A DNA stretch of 21,963 bases from NCBI GenBank assembly GCA_947374535.1, contig CANCCJ010000038.1:1-21963 (forward strand). The letters are read 5' to 3'. The position numbers were made by a program, and so were the translations under genes. A model generated the notes under the pieces. That model made no database searches, was not told the DNA's origin, and saw only the letters and a list, made by a program, of their open reading frames with translations. Numbering within the stretch: the first letter of the stretch is position 1; each line of letters begins with the position of its first letter. Shown here piece by piece: positions 11,576 through 20,308 of the stretch. The stretch is from Comamonadaceae bacterium (GTDB taxonomy: Bacteria > Pseudomonadota > Gammaproteobacteria > Burkholderiales > Burkholderiaceae).

Positions 11576-13057
11576 ATGGGAAAAGTCACTGGCTTCATGG
11601 AAATTGAGCGACTCGAAGAGGGCTACAAGCCCGTCAAAGAGCGCCTGAAAAATTACAACGAATTTGTGATTGGTTTGGACGAAGGCCAAGCCAAAAAACA
11701 AGCCGCCCGTTGCATGGACTGCGGCACACCGTTTTGTAACAACGGCTGCCCTGTCAACAACATCATTCCGGACTTCAACGACTTGGTGTACCAAGGCGAT
11801 TGGAAAAACGCGATTGACGTGCTGCACAGCACCAATAACTTCCCCGAGTTCACCGGTCGTATCTGCCCCGCACCCTGCGAAGCGGCGTGCGTGGTGAACG
11901 TCAATGGCGATGCGGTGGGCATCAAGTCGATTGAGCACGCCATCATTGACAAAGCGTGGTCTGAAGGTTGGGTGGTGGCGCAGCCTGCGGCACACAAGAC
12001 GGGCAAGAAGGTGGCTGTGGTGGGTTCAGGTCCTGCCGGTATGGCCGCTGCACAGCAGTTGGCACGCGTCGGTCACGACGTGACCTTGTTTGAAAAGAAC
12101 GACCGCATCGGTGGTTTGCTGCGCTACGGCATCCCCGACTTCAAAATGGAAAAGTCGCACATCGACCGCCGCGCCAAGCAGCTCGAAGCTGAAGGCGTGA
12201 CCATCCGCACCAACGTGATGGTGGGCGAGTTGCCCAAGGGTTCGAAGGTTACCAACTGGGCCAAGGAAACCATCAGCCCAGCACAACTGCAAAAAGATTT
12301 CGACGCCGTGTTGTTGACCGGTGGTTCAGAGCAGTCACGCGACTTGCCAGCACCTGGCCGCGACTTGGCTGGCATCCATTTCGCGATGGAGTTCTTGCCC
12401 CAACAAAACAAGGTCAACGGTGGTGACAAGGTCAAAGACCAATTGCGCGCCGACGGCAAACATGTGGTGGTCATTGGTGGCGGCGACACCGGTTCCGACT
12501 GCGTGGGCACCAGCACACGCCACGGTGCAAGCGCTGTGGTTCAGTTCGAAGTGATGCCTATGCCACCCGAGCATGAAAACAAGCCCTTGGTTTGGCCATA
12601 CTGGCCGCTGAAGCTGCGCACCAGCTCTAGCCACGACGAGAGCGCTGAAAAAGGTTTGCTCAAGCGCGAATTTGCGATTTCGACCAAAGAGTTTATCGGC
12701 AAGGATGGCAAAGTCACTGGCGTCAAAACCGTGCGCGTCGAATGGAAAGACGGCAAGATGGTTGAAGTGGCTGGCACTGAAGAAATCATCAAAGCCGACC
12801 TCGTGTTGCTCGCGATGGGCTTTGTGAACCCCGTGGCCACCATCTTGGAAGGCTTCGGCGTTGAGAAAGACGCACGCGGCAATGCCAAAGCAACCACTGA
12901 GTTCACCGGCGGCTATGCCACCAACGTGCCTAAAGTGTTTGCGGCGGGCGACATCCGTCGTGGCCAATCCTTGGTCGTGTGGGCCATCCGCGAAGGTCGC
13001 CAAGCGGCGCGTTCGGTGGATGAGTTCTTGATGGGCGCGAGTGATCTGCCCCGCTAA
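11576..13057 (+). CDS. gltD: Glutamate synthase small (beta) subunit GltD
   Basis: A 493-residue flavoprotein that oxidises NADPH and passes electrons to GltB. The N-terminal iron-sulfur region has C46, C49, C54 and C58 ([13 protein letters not shown]) and C97, C101 and C105 (CPAPCEAAC). The FAD-binding loop is [11 protein letters not shown] (149-159), the NADPH-binding loop is [10 protein letters not shown] (299-308), and the C-terminal FAD motif AGDIRRGQS begins at 457. The ATG at 11576 follows AGGA at 11564-11567 with good spacing. It is 42 bases downstream of gltB with no terminator between, so gltBD is one operon, closed by the hairpin terminator at 13104-13141. GltD is intact, which argues that the gltB frameshift is either recent or an artefact. 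Confidence 0.96.
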   Translation: MGKVTGFMEIERLEEGYKPVKERLKNYNEFVIGLDEGQAKKQAARCMDCGTPFCNNGCPVNNIIPDFNDLVYQGDWKNAIDVLHSTNNFPEFTGRICPAPCEAACVVNVNGDAVGIKSIEHAIIDKAWSEGWVVAQPAAHKTGKKVAVVGSGPAGMAAAQQLARVGHDVTLFEKNDRIGGLLRYGIPDFKMEKSHIDRRAKQLEAEGVTIRTNVMVGELPKGSKVTNWAKETISPAQLQKDFDAVLLTGGSEQSRDLPAPGRDLAGIHFAMEFLPQQNKVNGGDKVKDQLRADGKHVVVIGGGDTGSDCVGTSTRHGASAVVQFEVMPMPPEHENKPLVWPYWPLKLRTSSSHDESAEKGLLKREFAISTKEFIGKDGKVTGVKTVRVEWKDGKMVEVAGTEEIIKADLVLLAMGFVNPVATILEGFGVEKDARGNAKATTEFTGGYATNVPKVFAAGDIRRGQSLVVWAIREGRQAARSVDEFLMGASDLPR

Positions 13058-13103
13058 CCCCTCCGCTTTACAAGCATGTGACAGCTTGGTTCTAAAATGA
13101 CAG

Positions 13104-13141
13104 AAGCTGGCCTGTTTTATCAATAGGCCAGCTTTTGTTTT
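13104..13141 (+). terminator. Intrinsic terminator after gltBD, abutting mlaF
   Basis: A perfect 10-bp stem (13104-13113 with 13125-13134) and an 11-base loop are followed by a T-rich run, TTTTGTTTT at 13133-13141. This is a textbook rho-independent terminator 46 bases after the gltD stop. Its T-tract ends only two bases before the ATG of mlaF, leaving no room for a ribosome-binding site there. Confidence 0.88.
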
Positions 13142-13143
13142 CT

Positions 13144-13977
13144 ATGAATACCATTTCCCAATTCAATACAAACCCTGATGCGTTGGTCGAGCTACGCGAT
13201 ATTCGCTTTGGCTATGGCGAACGCCTCATCTTGGATGGCATTTCGCTCACCATTCCACGCGGCAAGGTCACAGCGCTTATGGGCGCATCGGGTGGCGGTA
13301 AAACCACGGTGCTGCGTTTGATTGGCGGTCAGTACCGCGCGCAGTCAGGCAACCTCACGTTTGATGGTCAAGAAGTCGGTGCGCTTGATCCTGTCGGTTT
13401 GTACGCTGTGCGCAGACGCATGGGCATGTTGTTTCAGTTCGGCGCCTTGTTCACCGATTTGAGTGTGTTTGACAACGTGGCCTTTCCGTTGCGCGAGCAC
13501 ACCGACCTGAGCGAATCCATGATTCGCGACATTGTGTTGATGAAGCTCGAAGCCGTGGGTCTGCGTGGTGCCCGTGATTTGATGCCCAGCGAAGTCTCAG
13601 GCGGCATGGCCCGTCGTGTGGCCTTGGCCCGCGCCATGGCACTCGACCCAGAGCTCATCATGTACGACGAGCCCTTTGCGGGTTTGGACCCAATTTCTCT
13701 GGGAACCGCAGCGCGTTTGATTCGTCAGCTCAACGACACCCTGGGCCTCACCAGCGTTATCGTGTCGCATGATTTGGATGAGACCTTTCACATCGCCGAC
13801 CAAGTGATTGTGTTGGCCAACGGCAAAATTGCAGCACAAGGCACGCCCGATGAGGTGCGCCACAGCACCGACCCGCTGGTCAAGCAGTTTGTCACCGCCG
13901 CGCCTGATGGCCCCGTGCGTTTTCATTACCCAGGCCCCTCTGTGTCGCAAGATTTTGGTGTGGAGGGTAAGCCATGA
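13144..13977 (+). CDS. mlaF: Phospholipid transport ATP-binding protein MlaF
   Basis: The ATPase of the inner-membrane MlaFEDB complex, which drives phospholipid movement between the inner and outer membranes. The protein is 277 residues from the ATG at 13144. It has Walker A GASGGGKT (47-54), Q-loop Q98 (MLFQFGALF), the ABC signature SGGM (152-155), Walker B LIMYDEP (171-177, catalytic E176) and H-loop H209. The SGGMARR form of the signature and the QFGALF segment are typical of MlaF. A TTG at 13135 in the same frame is rejected as start because it lies in the terminator T-tract. No Shine-Dalgarno sequence is visible, so translation initiation may be unusual. mlaE overlaps its stop by four bases (ATGA). 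Confidence 0.95.
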   Translation: MNTISQFNTNPDALVELRDIRFGYGERLILDGISLTIPRGKVTALMGASGGGKTTVLRLIGGQYRAQSGNLTFDGQEVGALDPVGLYAVRRRMGMLFQFGALFTDLSVFDNVAFPLREHTDLSESMIRDIVLMKLEAVGLRGARDLMPSEVSGGMARRVALARAMALDPELIMYDEPFAGLDPISLGTAARLIRQLNDTLGLTSVIVSHDLDETFHIADQVIVLANGKIAAQGTPDEVRHSTDPLVKQFVTAAPDGPVRFHYPGPSVSQDFGVEGKP

Positions 13978-14750
13978 AATTCATCGCTAATTTAGGCTTT
14001 GCGGTACGCAGTTATTTGGCTGGCTTAGGGCTGGGTGCACGATTGTTTGTGCGCCTTGTCGGTTTGTTTGGCAGCAATATGCGCCGCTTTGGTTTGGTGC
14101 GCGACCAAGTACATTTCTTGGGCAACTACTCGCTGGCCATCATTGCGGTGTCTGGTTTGTTCGTGGGCTTTGTGCTCAGCTTGCAGGGCTACTACACCTT
14201 GCAGCGTTACGGTTCAGCAGAAGCCTTGGGGCTGTTGGTGGCCTTGAGCTTGGTGCGTGAACTCGGCCCCGTGGTCAGTGCCTTGTTGTTTGCGGGCCGC
14301 GCCGGTACATCGCTCACCGCTGAAATTGGTTTGATGAAAGCGGGCGAACAACTCAGCGCCATGGACATGATGGCGGTTGATCCTGTGCGCCGCATCTTGG
14401 GTCCGCGTTTTTGGGGCGGCATCATCGCCTTGCCTTTGCTCTCGGCTGTGTTCAGCGCCGTGGGTATTTTGGGCGGCTGGATGGTGGGTGTGTTGATGAT
14501 TGGCGTAGACGCCGGCTCGTTTTGGAGTCAGATGCAAGGCGGCGTGGATGTATGGAAAGACGTGGGCAATGGCGTGGTCAAGAGCATCGTGTTCGGTGTG
14601 ACCGTCACGTTTGTGGCGCTGCTGCAAGGCTATGAAGCCCAGCCCACACCCGAAGGTGTTTCGCGCGCCACGACTAAAACGGTCGTGGTCGCTTCGTTGG
14701 CGGTGTTGGGGTTGGACTTCATCCTCACCGCCATGATGTTCAGTATTTGA
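13974..14750 (+). CDS. mlaE: Phospholipid transport permease MlaE
   Basis: The 258-residue integral membrane subunit of the Mla ABC transporter. The family core is clear: SLVRELGPVVSALLFAGRAG (92-111), then TSLTAEIGLMKAGEQLSAMD (112-131), and DPVRRILGPRFWGGI (136-150). Several hydrophobic spans follow, ending close to the C-terminus. The start codon overlaps the mlaF stop (ATGA at 13974-13977), with GGAGGG just upstream as a strong ribosome-binding site, so the two subunits are translationally coupled. mlaD starts 15 bases after its stop. Length and motifs are ordinary for the family. Confidence 0.95.
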   Translation: MKFIANLGFAVRSYLAGLGLGARLFVRLVGLFGSNMRRFGLVRDQVHFLGNYSLAIIAVSGLFVGFVLSLQGYYTLQRYGSAEALGLLVALSLVRELGPVVSALLFAGRAGTSLTAEIGLMKAGEQLSAMDMMAVDPVRRILGPRFWGGIIALPLLSAVFSAVGILGGWMVGVLMIGVDAGSFWSQMQGGVDVWKDVGNGVVKSIVFGVTVTFVALLQGYEAQPTPEGVSRATTKTVVVASLAVLGLDFILTAMMFSI

Positions 14751-14765
14751 TGAATCGAGGAAGCT

Positions 14766-15245
14766 ATGCAACGCTCCAAAGTTGATGTGTGGGTCGGTTT
14801 GTTTGTGCTCTTGGGCGCAGCGGCCATTTTGTTTTTAGCGCTGAAGTCAGCTAATTTATTGACGCTGAGTTTTCAGTCCAACTACACCGTGAGTGGTCGC
14901 TTTGACAACATCGGTGGCTTGAAGCGCCAAGCCGCGGTCAAGAGCGCAGGCGTGGTGGTGGGCCGTGTGGAAAACGTCACGTTTGATGACAAGACGTTTC
15001 AAGCCACGGTGACCATGAGCATTGAAAGTCGTTACCAATTTCCCAAAGACAGTTCTTTGAAAATTCTCACCAGCGGTTTGCTGGGCGAGCAATACATTGG
15101 CATCGAAGCCGGCTCTGAGGCTGATAACTTGGCGGCGGGCGACCGCATTCAATCCACCCAATCGGCGGTGGTGTTGGAAAACCTGATCAGCCAGTTTTTG
15201 TACAACAAGGCGGCTGAACCCACACCGGAAAAGGGTGTTAAGTGA
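14766..15245 (+). CDS. mlaD: MCE-domain lipid-binding protein MlaD
   Basis: A 159-residue periplasmic protein anchored by one N-terminal membrane helix (about residues 9-27). It has one MCE domain (about 39-117), with the segment FDNIGGLKRQAAVKSAGVVV (46-65) and the GLLGEQYIGIEAG stretch (104-116) that are typical of MlaD. Family members form a hexameric ring on MlaE that passes phospholipids to MlaC. AGGA at 14758-14761 precedes the ATG. The stop TGA overlaps the ATG of mlaA by one base (TGATG), a sign of coupling. The C-terminal tail after residue 140 is short, as in the betaproteobacterial type. Confidence 0.95.
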   Translation: MQRSKVDVWVGLFVLLGAAAILFLALKSANLLTLSFQSNYTVSGRFDNIGGLKRQAAVKSAGVVVGRVENVTFDDKTFQATVTMSIESRYQFPKDSSLKILTSGLLGEQYIGIEAGSEADNLAAGDRIQSTQSAVVLENLISQFLYNKAAEPTPEKGVK

Positions 15246-16000
15246 TGCGTATTGCTTTAAGCCGTTGGGGCGTGGGCACTGCCCTAGTGGCGTTGACGCT
15301 GCTGAGTACGGGCTGTGCCACGGGCCCCAATGCCAATCCGAACGACCCTTTGGAGCCCATGAACCGCAAGGTAGCACGCTTCAACGACACGGTGGATGAC
15401 AACGTGTTGCGTCCCGTGGCCACGGGCTACCGCGATTACACGCCGCAACCGCTGCAAACTGGGGTTAGCAACTTCTTTCGTAACTTGTCCGATGTGTGGT
15501 CAACCGCCAACAACGGCTTGCAGCTCAAGGGGCGTGAAACCGCTGAGTCGTTCATGCGCGTTGTTGTCAATACCATCTTTGGTATTTACGGCGTCTTCGA
15601 TGTGGCCACGCCGATTGGCTTAGAGCGCCACCCAGAAGACTTTGGGCAAACCTTGGGTTACTGGGGGGTTCGCAGCGGCCCTTATGTGGTGTTGCCCCTA
15701 TTAGGGCCATCGACTGTGCGTGACACGTCGGTGCTGCCCTTGGAGTTTTCGACGGACTTCGTTTCTAAGCACGATGTCGTGGCTGAACGCAATGTGGCTT
15801 GGGTTGCGCGCACCGTGGACAAGCGGGCGAGCTTGTTGCAAACCTCCGACTTGTTAACCGGTGCTGCGATTGATAAATACAGTTTCACGCGTGACTCGTA
15901 CTTGCAGTACCGTCGCAACCAAGTCTATGACGGCAACCCGCCTGACGACGACACACTGCTTGACCCCAGCGCCGAGCCTGCCACACCGTCGGCGAAGTAA
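15245..16000 (+). CDS. mlaA: Outer-membrane lipoprotein MlaA (VacJ)
   Basis: A 251-residue lipoprotein that removes misplaced phospholipids from the outer leaflet of the outer membrane and hands them to MlaC. The signal peptide ends at a lipobox-like LSTGC with the lipidated C24; the +2 residue is Ala, so outer-membrane sorting is expected. The family signature DPLEPMNR is at 34-41, followed by FN and later GRETAESFMRVVVN and GIYGVFDVATPIGL. I chose the ATG at 15245 over a GTG one codon upstream (15242), because it forms the TGATG overlap with mlaD. In E. coli mlaA is elsewhere on the chromosome; here it is inside the mla operon, as in other Burkholderiales. Confidence 0.94.
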   Translation: MRIALSRWGVGTALVALTLLSTGCATGPNANPNDPLEPMNRKVARFNDTVDDNVLRPVATGYRDYTPQPLQTGVSNFFRNLSDVWSTANNGLQLKGRETAESFMRVVVNTIFGIYGVFDVATPIGLERHPEDFGQTLGYWGVRSGPYVVLPLLGPSTVRDTSVLPLEFSTDFVSKHDVVAERNVAWVARTVDKRASLLQTSDLLTGAAIDKYSFTRDSYLQYRRNQVYDGNPPDDDTLLDPSAEPATPSAK

Positions 16001-16047
16001 GACGGTTTCGCGTTAAAAACAAGAAGAACCCATCGGAGTTTGAACTT

Positions 16048-16689
16048 ATGAACCGTTTTTTGTCACGTCGCCTCTTTTCTGCTTGGGCCTTTGGTGCTGC
16101 TTGTGCACTTGGCATGGCCAGCGCGGCGCATGCGGTGGAAGAGCCTGCGGATGTCTTCATCAAACGGGTTTCAGGCGACATCTTGGATGCGATCAAGGCA
16201 GACAAGTCCATCCACAGCGGTGATGTGAACAAAATTGTGGTGTTGGTGGACCAACGGGTCATGCCCAACGTCAATTTCTTGCGCATGACGGCTTCTGCCG
16301 TAGGGCCAGGCTGGCGTCAAGCCACGCCTGAGCAACAAAAACGCTTGCAAGAAGAGTTCAAAGCCTTGTTGGTTCGCACTTATGCGGGCGCTTTGGGTCA
16401 AGTCAATGACCAAACCATTGTGGTCAAGCCTTTGCGTGCAACGGCTGATGACAAAGAGGTGCTGGTTCGCACCGAAGTGCGTGGCAAAGGCGACCCGATT
16501 CAGTTGGATTACCGTGTTGAAAAATCGACCGATGGCGCATGGAAGGTATACAACTTGAACGTCATGGGGATTTGGCTGGTCGAGAACTACCGCAGTCAGT
16601 TTGCCCAAGAAATCAACGCCAAAGGCGTGGATGGGTTGATTGCCAGCTTGGCAGACCGCAACAAAACCAATGCGCGCTCAGCCAAATAA
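16048..16689 (+). CDS. mlaC: Periplasmic phospholipid-binding protein MlaC
   Basis: A 213-residue soluble carrier that shuttles phospholipids across the periplasm between MlaA and the MlaFEDB complex. It begins with a classical signal peptide (MNRFLSRRLF and a hydrophobic core) and probable cleavage after AHA at 27-29. The mature part has the family stretch KRLQEEFKALLVRTYAGAL (107-125 region) and the later WKVYNLNVMGIWLVENYRSQ segment that ends the domain. CGGAGT about ten bases before the ATG serves as ribosome-binding site. It follows mlaA by 47 bases with no sign of a terminator. The MlaB gene starts 3 bases after its stop. Confidence 0.94.
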   Translation: MNRFLSRRLFSAWAFGAACALGMASAAHAVEEPADVFIKRVSGDILDAIKADKSIHSGDVNKIVVLVDQRVMPNVNFLRMTASAVGPGWRQATPEQQKRLQEEFKALLVRTYAGALGQVNDQTIVVKPLRATADDKEVLVRTEVRGKGDPIQLDYRVEKSTDGAWKVYNLNVMGIWLVENYRSQFAQEINAKGVDGLIASLADRNKTNARSAK

Positions 16690-16692
16690 GCC

Positions 16693-16980
16693 ATGACCGC
16701 CCAACACACTTCTGTCGTCTTGCCTGCCGTGTTGATGCAGGCCCAAGCGCAAGCGGTCACCAACGAGTTGGCCCCTTTGCTGAGTGCGTGTGTGTCTGAG
16801 GGCGGCGAGGCCGTGCTCGATGCGTCCGCACTCAGTCAGTTTGATTCTTCTGCGTTGGCGGTCATTCTGGCGTGTCGTCGTGCGGTGTTGGCGCGGGGCG
16901 CACAGCTGCGTGTCACAGGTTTGCCCGCACGCGCCCAAGCCTTGGCCAAGGTGTATGGTCTGAGCGCCTTGATCTCCTAA
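16693..16980 (+). CDS. mlaB: STAS-domain protein MlaB
   Basis: A 95-residue cytoplasmic STAS-domain protein that binds MlaF and is needed for full activity of the transporter. The core is VLDASALSQFDSSALAVILA (41-60), where D51-S52-S53 falls at the position of the conserved STAS loop that carries a phosphorylatable residue in anti-anti-sigma relatives. The rest (ARGAQLRVTGLP, then AQALAKVYGL) fits the family. Identification as MlaB rather than another STAS protein depends on its place, 3 bases after mlaC at the end of the operon. The sequence is short and divergent, as usual for MlaB. Confidence 0.88.
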   Translation: MTAQHTSVVLPAVLMQAQAQAVTNELAPLLSACVSEGGEAVLDASALSQFDSSALAVILACRRAVLARGAQLRVTGLPARAQALAKVYGLSALIS

Positions 16981-17066
16981 AACTTATTGTCTTCGCCTTG
17001 CTTGGGCGTTGCCAAGTCAGGGTCACATCGAGGCCATTCGTAAAGCCTTAAAATCAAAGGCTACAC

Positions 17067-17984
17067 ATGCCCGCTATTTCTTTTCAATCCGTCTCCAAAA
17101 CCTTTCAAACCGCCCGAGGTCCGTTTCAGGCGCTCGATGGCGTGCGTTTTGATGTTCAAAAAGGTGAGTTCTTTGGACTCTTAGGCCCCAACGGTGCAGG
17201 CAAAACCACCCTCATCAGCATCTTGGCCGGTTTGGCCAAAGCCACCTCTGGCTCGGTGTTGGTACACGGTGTGAATGTGGCCACTCAATCGGCCCAGGCC
17301 CGCCGCATGTTGGGCGTGGTACCGCAAGAGCTGGTGTTTGACCCCTTCTTCAATGTGCGCGAGGCCTTGAAGTTTCAGTCGGGCTACTTTGGCGTCAAGC
17401 ACAACGACGACTGGATTGACGAGTTGCTGCACAGCTTGGGCCTGACCGACAAAGCCAACCACAACATGCGCCAACTCTCGGGCGGCATGAAGCGCCGCAT
17501 GTTGGTGGCGCAGGCCTTGGTACACAGACCTCCCGTCATCGTGCTGGACGAGCCCACTGCCGGTGTGGATGTTGAGCTGCGCCAAACCTTGTGGCAGTTC
17601 ATTGCCAGACTTAACCGCGAGGGCAGCACCGTGCTGCTGACCACCCACTACCTCGAAGAAGCCGAAGCCTTGTGCAGCCGCATTGCCATGTTGAAAAACG
17701 GCAAAGTGGTGGCGCTCGACAGCACCACCGAGTTGCTCAAAGCAGCGTCTAGCAACGTGCTGCGCTTCAAACTTGATGCCGAGTTGCCTCCTGCACTCGC
17801 TGTCAAAGCGCGTGTGACAGGGCGCATCGTGCAGTTCCCCGCCAACGATGCATTAGAAATTGAGCGTTACCTTGCTGCCGTGCGCGAAGCGGGCTTGCAT
17901 GCGCAAGACGTGGAAATTCGCAAAGCTGATTTGGAAGATGTGTTCCTTGATGTGATGCACAGCAGTGACGAGGTGAACGCATGA
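17067..17984 (+). CDS. ABC-2 type exporter, ATP-binding protein (YadG-like)
   Basis: A 305-residue ABC ATPase. Walker A is GPNGAGKT (40-47), the Q-loop is Q87 (VVPQELVF), the signature is LSGGM (137-141), Walker B is VIVLDEP (157-163) and the H-loop is H194 (LTTHYLEEAE). The order and the roughly 80-residue C-terminal extension match drug/polysaccharide-type (DrrA/YadG-like) exporters. AAAGG at 17056-17060 is a suitable ribosome-binding site. It lies 86 bases after mlaB and overlaps the permease gene by four bases, so the two form one transporter. The substrate is unknown; the location next to mla is conserved in related bacteria and may point to an envelope role, which is inference. Confidence 0.9.
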   Translation: MPAISFQSVSKTFQTARGPFQALDGVRFDVQKGEFFGLLGPNGAGKTTLISILAGLAKATSGSVLVHGVNVATQSAQARRMLGVVPQELVFDPFFNVREALKFQSGYFGVKHNDDWIDELLHSLGLTDKANHNMRQLSGGMKRRMLVAQALVHRPPVIVLDEPTAGVDVELRQTLWQFIARLNREGSTVLLTTHYLEEAEALCSRIAMLKNGKVVALDSTTELLKAASSNVLRFKLDAELPPALAVKARVTGRIVQFPANDALEIERYLAAVREAGLHAQDVEIRKADLEDVFLDVMHSSDEVNA

Positions 17985-18763
17985 TGACCGGCTGGACCAT
18001 GCTGTTTTACAAAGAGGTGCTGCGTTTTTGGAAAGTCAGTTTCCAAACCGTGGCGGCCCCGGTGCTCACAGCGGTGATGTACCTGATGATTTTTGGCCAT
18101 GTGCTGGAAGCGCATGTGCAGGTGTATGACGGCGTGAGCTACACCGCGTTTTTGATTCCGGGCCTCGTGATGATGAGCGTGTTGCAAAACGCGTTTGCCA
18201 ACAGCTCGTCGTCCATGGTGCAAAGCAAGATCATGGGCAACTTGGTGTTTTTGTTGCTCACACCGCTGTCGCACTGGAGCTGGTTTTTTGCCTACGCGTT
18301 GTCGGCCATGGTGCGTGGTTTGTTGGTCGGTACGGGGGTGTTGTTGGCGGGCGTGTTGTTTGTGTGGCAATCGTCGGTGCTCAACTTTTCGCTCATGCCT
18401 TCACAACCGATCTGGGTCATCACCTTTGCTGTGTTGGGTGCGCTGATGCTTGGCTCGCTCGGCCTGATCGCGGGTTTGTGGGCCGACAAGTTTGACCAAA
18501 TGGCTGCCTTTCAAAACTTCATCATCATGCCGATGACATTTCTGAGCGGCGTGTTTTATTCCATCCATTCACTGCCCAGCTTTTGGCAAAGCGTGAGCCA
18601 CCTCAACCCCTTCTTCTACATGATTGATGGGTTCCGCTTTGGCTTCTTTGGCCAGAGTGATGTGTCGCCTTGGTTGAGTTTGGGCGTGGTGGGGGTGTGC
18701 TTCAGCTTGGTGTCGGCCATCGCGCTGCACTTGCTGCGCACGGGTTACAAGATTCGAGGATGA
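17981..18763 (+). CDS. ABC-2 type exporter, permease (YadH-like)
   Basis: A 260-residue inner-membrane protein with about six hydrophobic spans and the ABC-2 membrane fold. The family motif is in GLIAGLWADKFDQMAAFQNF followed by FLSGVFYSIHSLP, the signature region of ABC-2 permeases. It pairs with the preceding ATPase, whose stop it overlaps (ATGA at 17981-17984); a second ATG at 17984 is a possible alternative start that would shorten it by one residue. The gene ends 10 bases before the bolA start. It is well preserved; the exported substrate cannot be inferred from sequence. Confidence 0.9.
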   Translation: MMTGWTMLFYKEVLRFWKVSFQTVAAPVLTAVMYLMIFGHVLEAHVQVYDGVSYTAFLIPGLVMMSVLQNAFANSSSSMVQSKIMGNLVFLLLTPLSHWSWFFAYALSAMVRGLLVGTGVLLAGVLFVWQSSVLNFSLMPSQPIWVITFAVLGALMLGSLGLIAGLWADKFDQMAAFQNFIIMPMTFLSGVFYSIHSLPSFWQSVSHLNPFFYMIDGFRFGFFGQSDVSPWLSLGVVGVCFSLVSAIALHLLRTGYKIRG

Positions 18764-18773
18764 AGGTTTATCA

Positions 18774-19019
18774 ATGACTGCACAAGAATTACAAGCCATC
18801 ATCGCCGCAGGTCTACCCTGCGAGCATTTGCACGTCGAGGGTGATGGCCGTCATTGGTACGCCACCTTGGTGTCGGCCGAGTTTGAAGGCAAGCGCCTCA
18901 TCCAACGCCACCAACGTGTGTACGCCACCTTGGGCGAAAAAATCAAAACCGACGAAGTGCATGCGTTGTCCATGAAAACCTACACGCCTGCCGAATGGCA
19001 AGCTGCTCCTCAAGCTTAA
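18774..19019 (+). CDS. BolA/IbaG family protein
   Basis: An 81-residue BolA-fold protein. The segment [18 protein letters not shown] (37-54) holds the conserved helix-strand and the RH residues typical of the family, and [15 protein letters not shown] (20-34) is the first part of the domain. Members partner with monothiol glutaredoxins in iron-sulfur handling. Its position directly before murA and after an mla operon is the same as that of ibaG (yrbA) in E. coli, so an IbaG-type protein is more likely than BolA itself. The ATG follows AAGG (18763-18766) with 7-base spacing. The gap to murA is 8 bases. Confidence 0.9.
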   Translation: MTAQELQAIIAAGLPCEHLHVEGDGRHWYATLVSAEFEGKRLIQRHQRVYATLGEKIKTDEVHALSMKTYTPAEWQAAPQA

Positions 19020-19027
19020 GAAACCCT

Positions 19028-20308
19028 ATGGATAAATTACTCGTTCGCGGCGGTCGCACCCTCCAGGGTGAGGTGCTGATTTCTGGCGCCAAAAACGCGG
19101 CCTTGCCCGAGCTGTGCGCAGCCTTGCTCACCGACCAAGCTGTGACGCTGCACAACGTGCCGCAGTTGCAAGACGTGGCCACCATGCTCAAGCTCATCCG
19201 CAACATGGGTGTGACAGCCGAGCGTGCAGACGACGGCACCGTCAGCTTGGATGCCGGGACTTTGAATAACCCCGAAGCGCCGTACGAGCTAGTGAAAACC
19301 ATGCGCGCTTCGGTGCTGGCGCTCGGCCCCTTGTTGGCCCGTTTTGGCCATGCCAAGGTGTCGTTGCCTGGCGGTTGCGCCATTGGCTCGCGCCCTGTGG
19401 ACCAGCACTTGAAAGGCTTGCAAGCCATGGGTGCTGAAATTGAGGTGGAGCACGGCTACATGGTGGCCAAGTTGGGCGGCGGTCGCACACGCCTCAAAGG
19501 CGCACGCATTGCCACCGATATGGTCACCGTCACCGGCACCGAAAATTTCCTCATGGCGGCGGCTTTGGCCGACGGCGAAACTGTGCTGGAAAACGCAGCG
19601 CAAGAACCAGAAATCCCAGACTTGGCCGAAATGCTGATTGCCATGGGCGCCAAGATTGAAGGCCACGGCACTAGCCGCATCCATATCCAAGGCGTGGAAC
19701 GCTTGCACGGTTGCACCCATAAAGTGGTCGCCGACCGCATTGAAGCCGGCACGTTCTTGTGCGCCGTGGCTGCCACAGGCGGCGATGTGTTTTTGCGCCA
19801 CGCGCGTGCCGACCATTTAGACGCGGTCATCGACAAGCTGCGGGATGCAGGTGCAACTGTGACTGCCCACGAAGACGGCATTCGCATCCAGGGCACAGCG
19901 CCTGCGTATGAGCACCTCAAGGCGCAAAACTTTCGCACCACCGAATACCCCGGCTTCCCCACCGACATGCAAGCGCAGTTCATGGTGTTGAACGCGATTG
20001 CCAAGGGCGCTTCGAAAGTGACCGAAACGATTTTTGAAAACCGCTTCATGCACGTCAACGAGTTGGTGCGCTTGGGCGCACACATCCAAATCGACGGCAA
20101 AGTGGCTGTGCTCGAAGGTGTGAAGCAACTCTCGGGTGCCACCGTGATGGCCACCGACTTGCGCGCCTCCGCCTCGCTGGTGATTGCGGGCTTGGTGGCT
20201 GACGGCGAAACTTTGGTGGACCGTATCTACCACTTGGACCGTGGCTACGACAAGATGGAAGCCAAGCTGCGCGCCATTGGTGCAGATATCGAAAGAATCA
20301 AATCATGA
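19028..20308 (+). CDS. murA: UDP-N-acetylglucosamine 1-carboxyvinyltransferase MurA
   Basis: A 426-residue cytoplasmic enzyme that adds enolpyruvate from PEP to UDP-GlcNAc, the first committed step of peptidoglycan synthesis and the target of fosfomycin. K22-N23 ([10 protein letters not shown]) bind substrate. The active-site cysteine C117 is in [13 protein letters not shown], so this is the fosfomycin-sensitive Cys form rather than the Asp variant. D313 in [13 protein letters not shown] is the expected general base. The open frame extends to 18995, but the ATG at 19028 gives the standard MDKLLVRGG start and avoids the bolA coding region. It is 8 bases after bolA and overlaps hisG by four bases. 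Confidence 0.96.
   Translation: MDKLLVRGGRTLQGEVLISGAKNAALPELCAALLTDQAVTLHNVPQLQDVATMLKLIRNMGVTAERADDGTVSLDAGTLNNPEAPYELVKTMRASVLALGPLLARFGHAKVSLPGGCAIGSRPVDQHLKGLQAMGAEIEVEHGYMVAKLGGGRTRLKGARIATDMVTVTGTENFLMAAALADGETVLENAAQEPEIPDLAEMLIAMGAKIEGHGTSRIHIQGVERLHGCTHKVVADRIEAGTFLCAVAATGGDVFLRHARADHLDAVIDKLRDAGATVTAHEDGIRIQGTAPAYEHLKAQNFRTTEYPGFPTDMQAQFMVLNAIAKGASKVTETIFENRFMHVNELVRLGAHIQIDGKVAVLEGVKQLSGATVMATDLRASASLVIAGLVADGETLVDRIYHLDRGYDKMEAKLRAIGADIERIKS

Noticed and set aside
13067..13098. Possible mlaF promoter: TTTACA (13067-13072) and TAAAAT (13093-13098)
   Set aside because: The 20-base spacer is longer than sigma70 promoters tolerate well, and a start from it would be followed by the terminator. 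A similar TAAAAT lies before the exporter ATPase gene (17049-17054), also without a good -35, so I do not call either.
17044..17062. Small inverted repeat AGCCTT/AAGGCT before the exporter ATPase gene
   Set aside because: The six-base stem is short, has no T-tract and overlaps the ribosome-binding site. It may be chance, so I left it out of the features.
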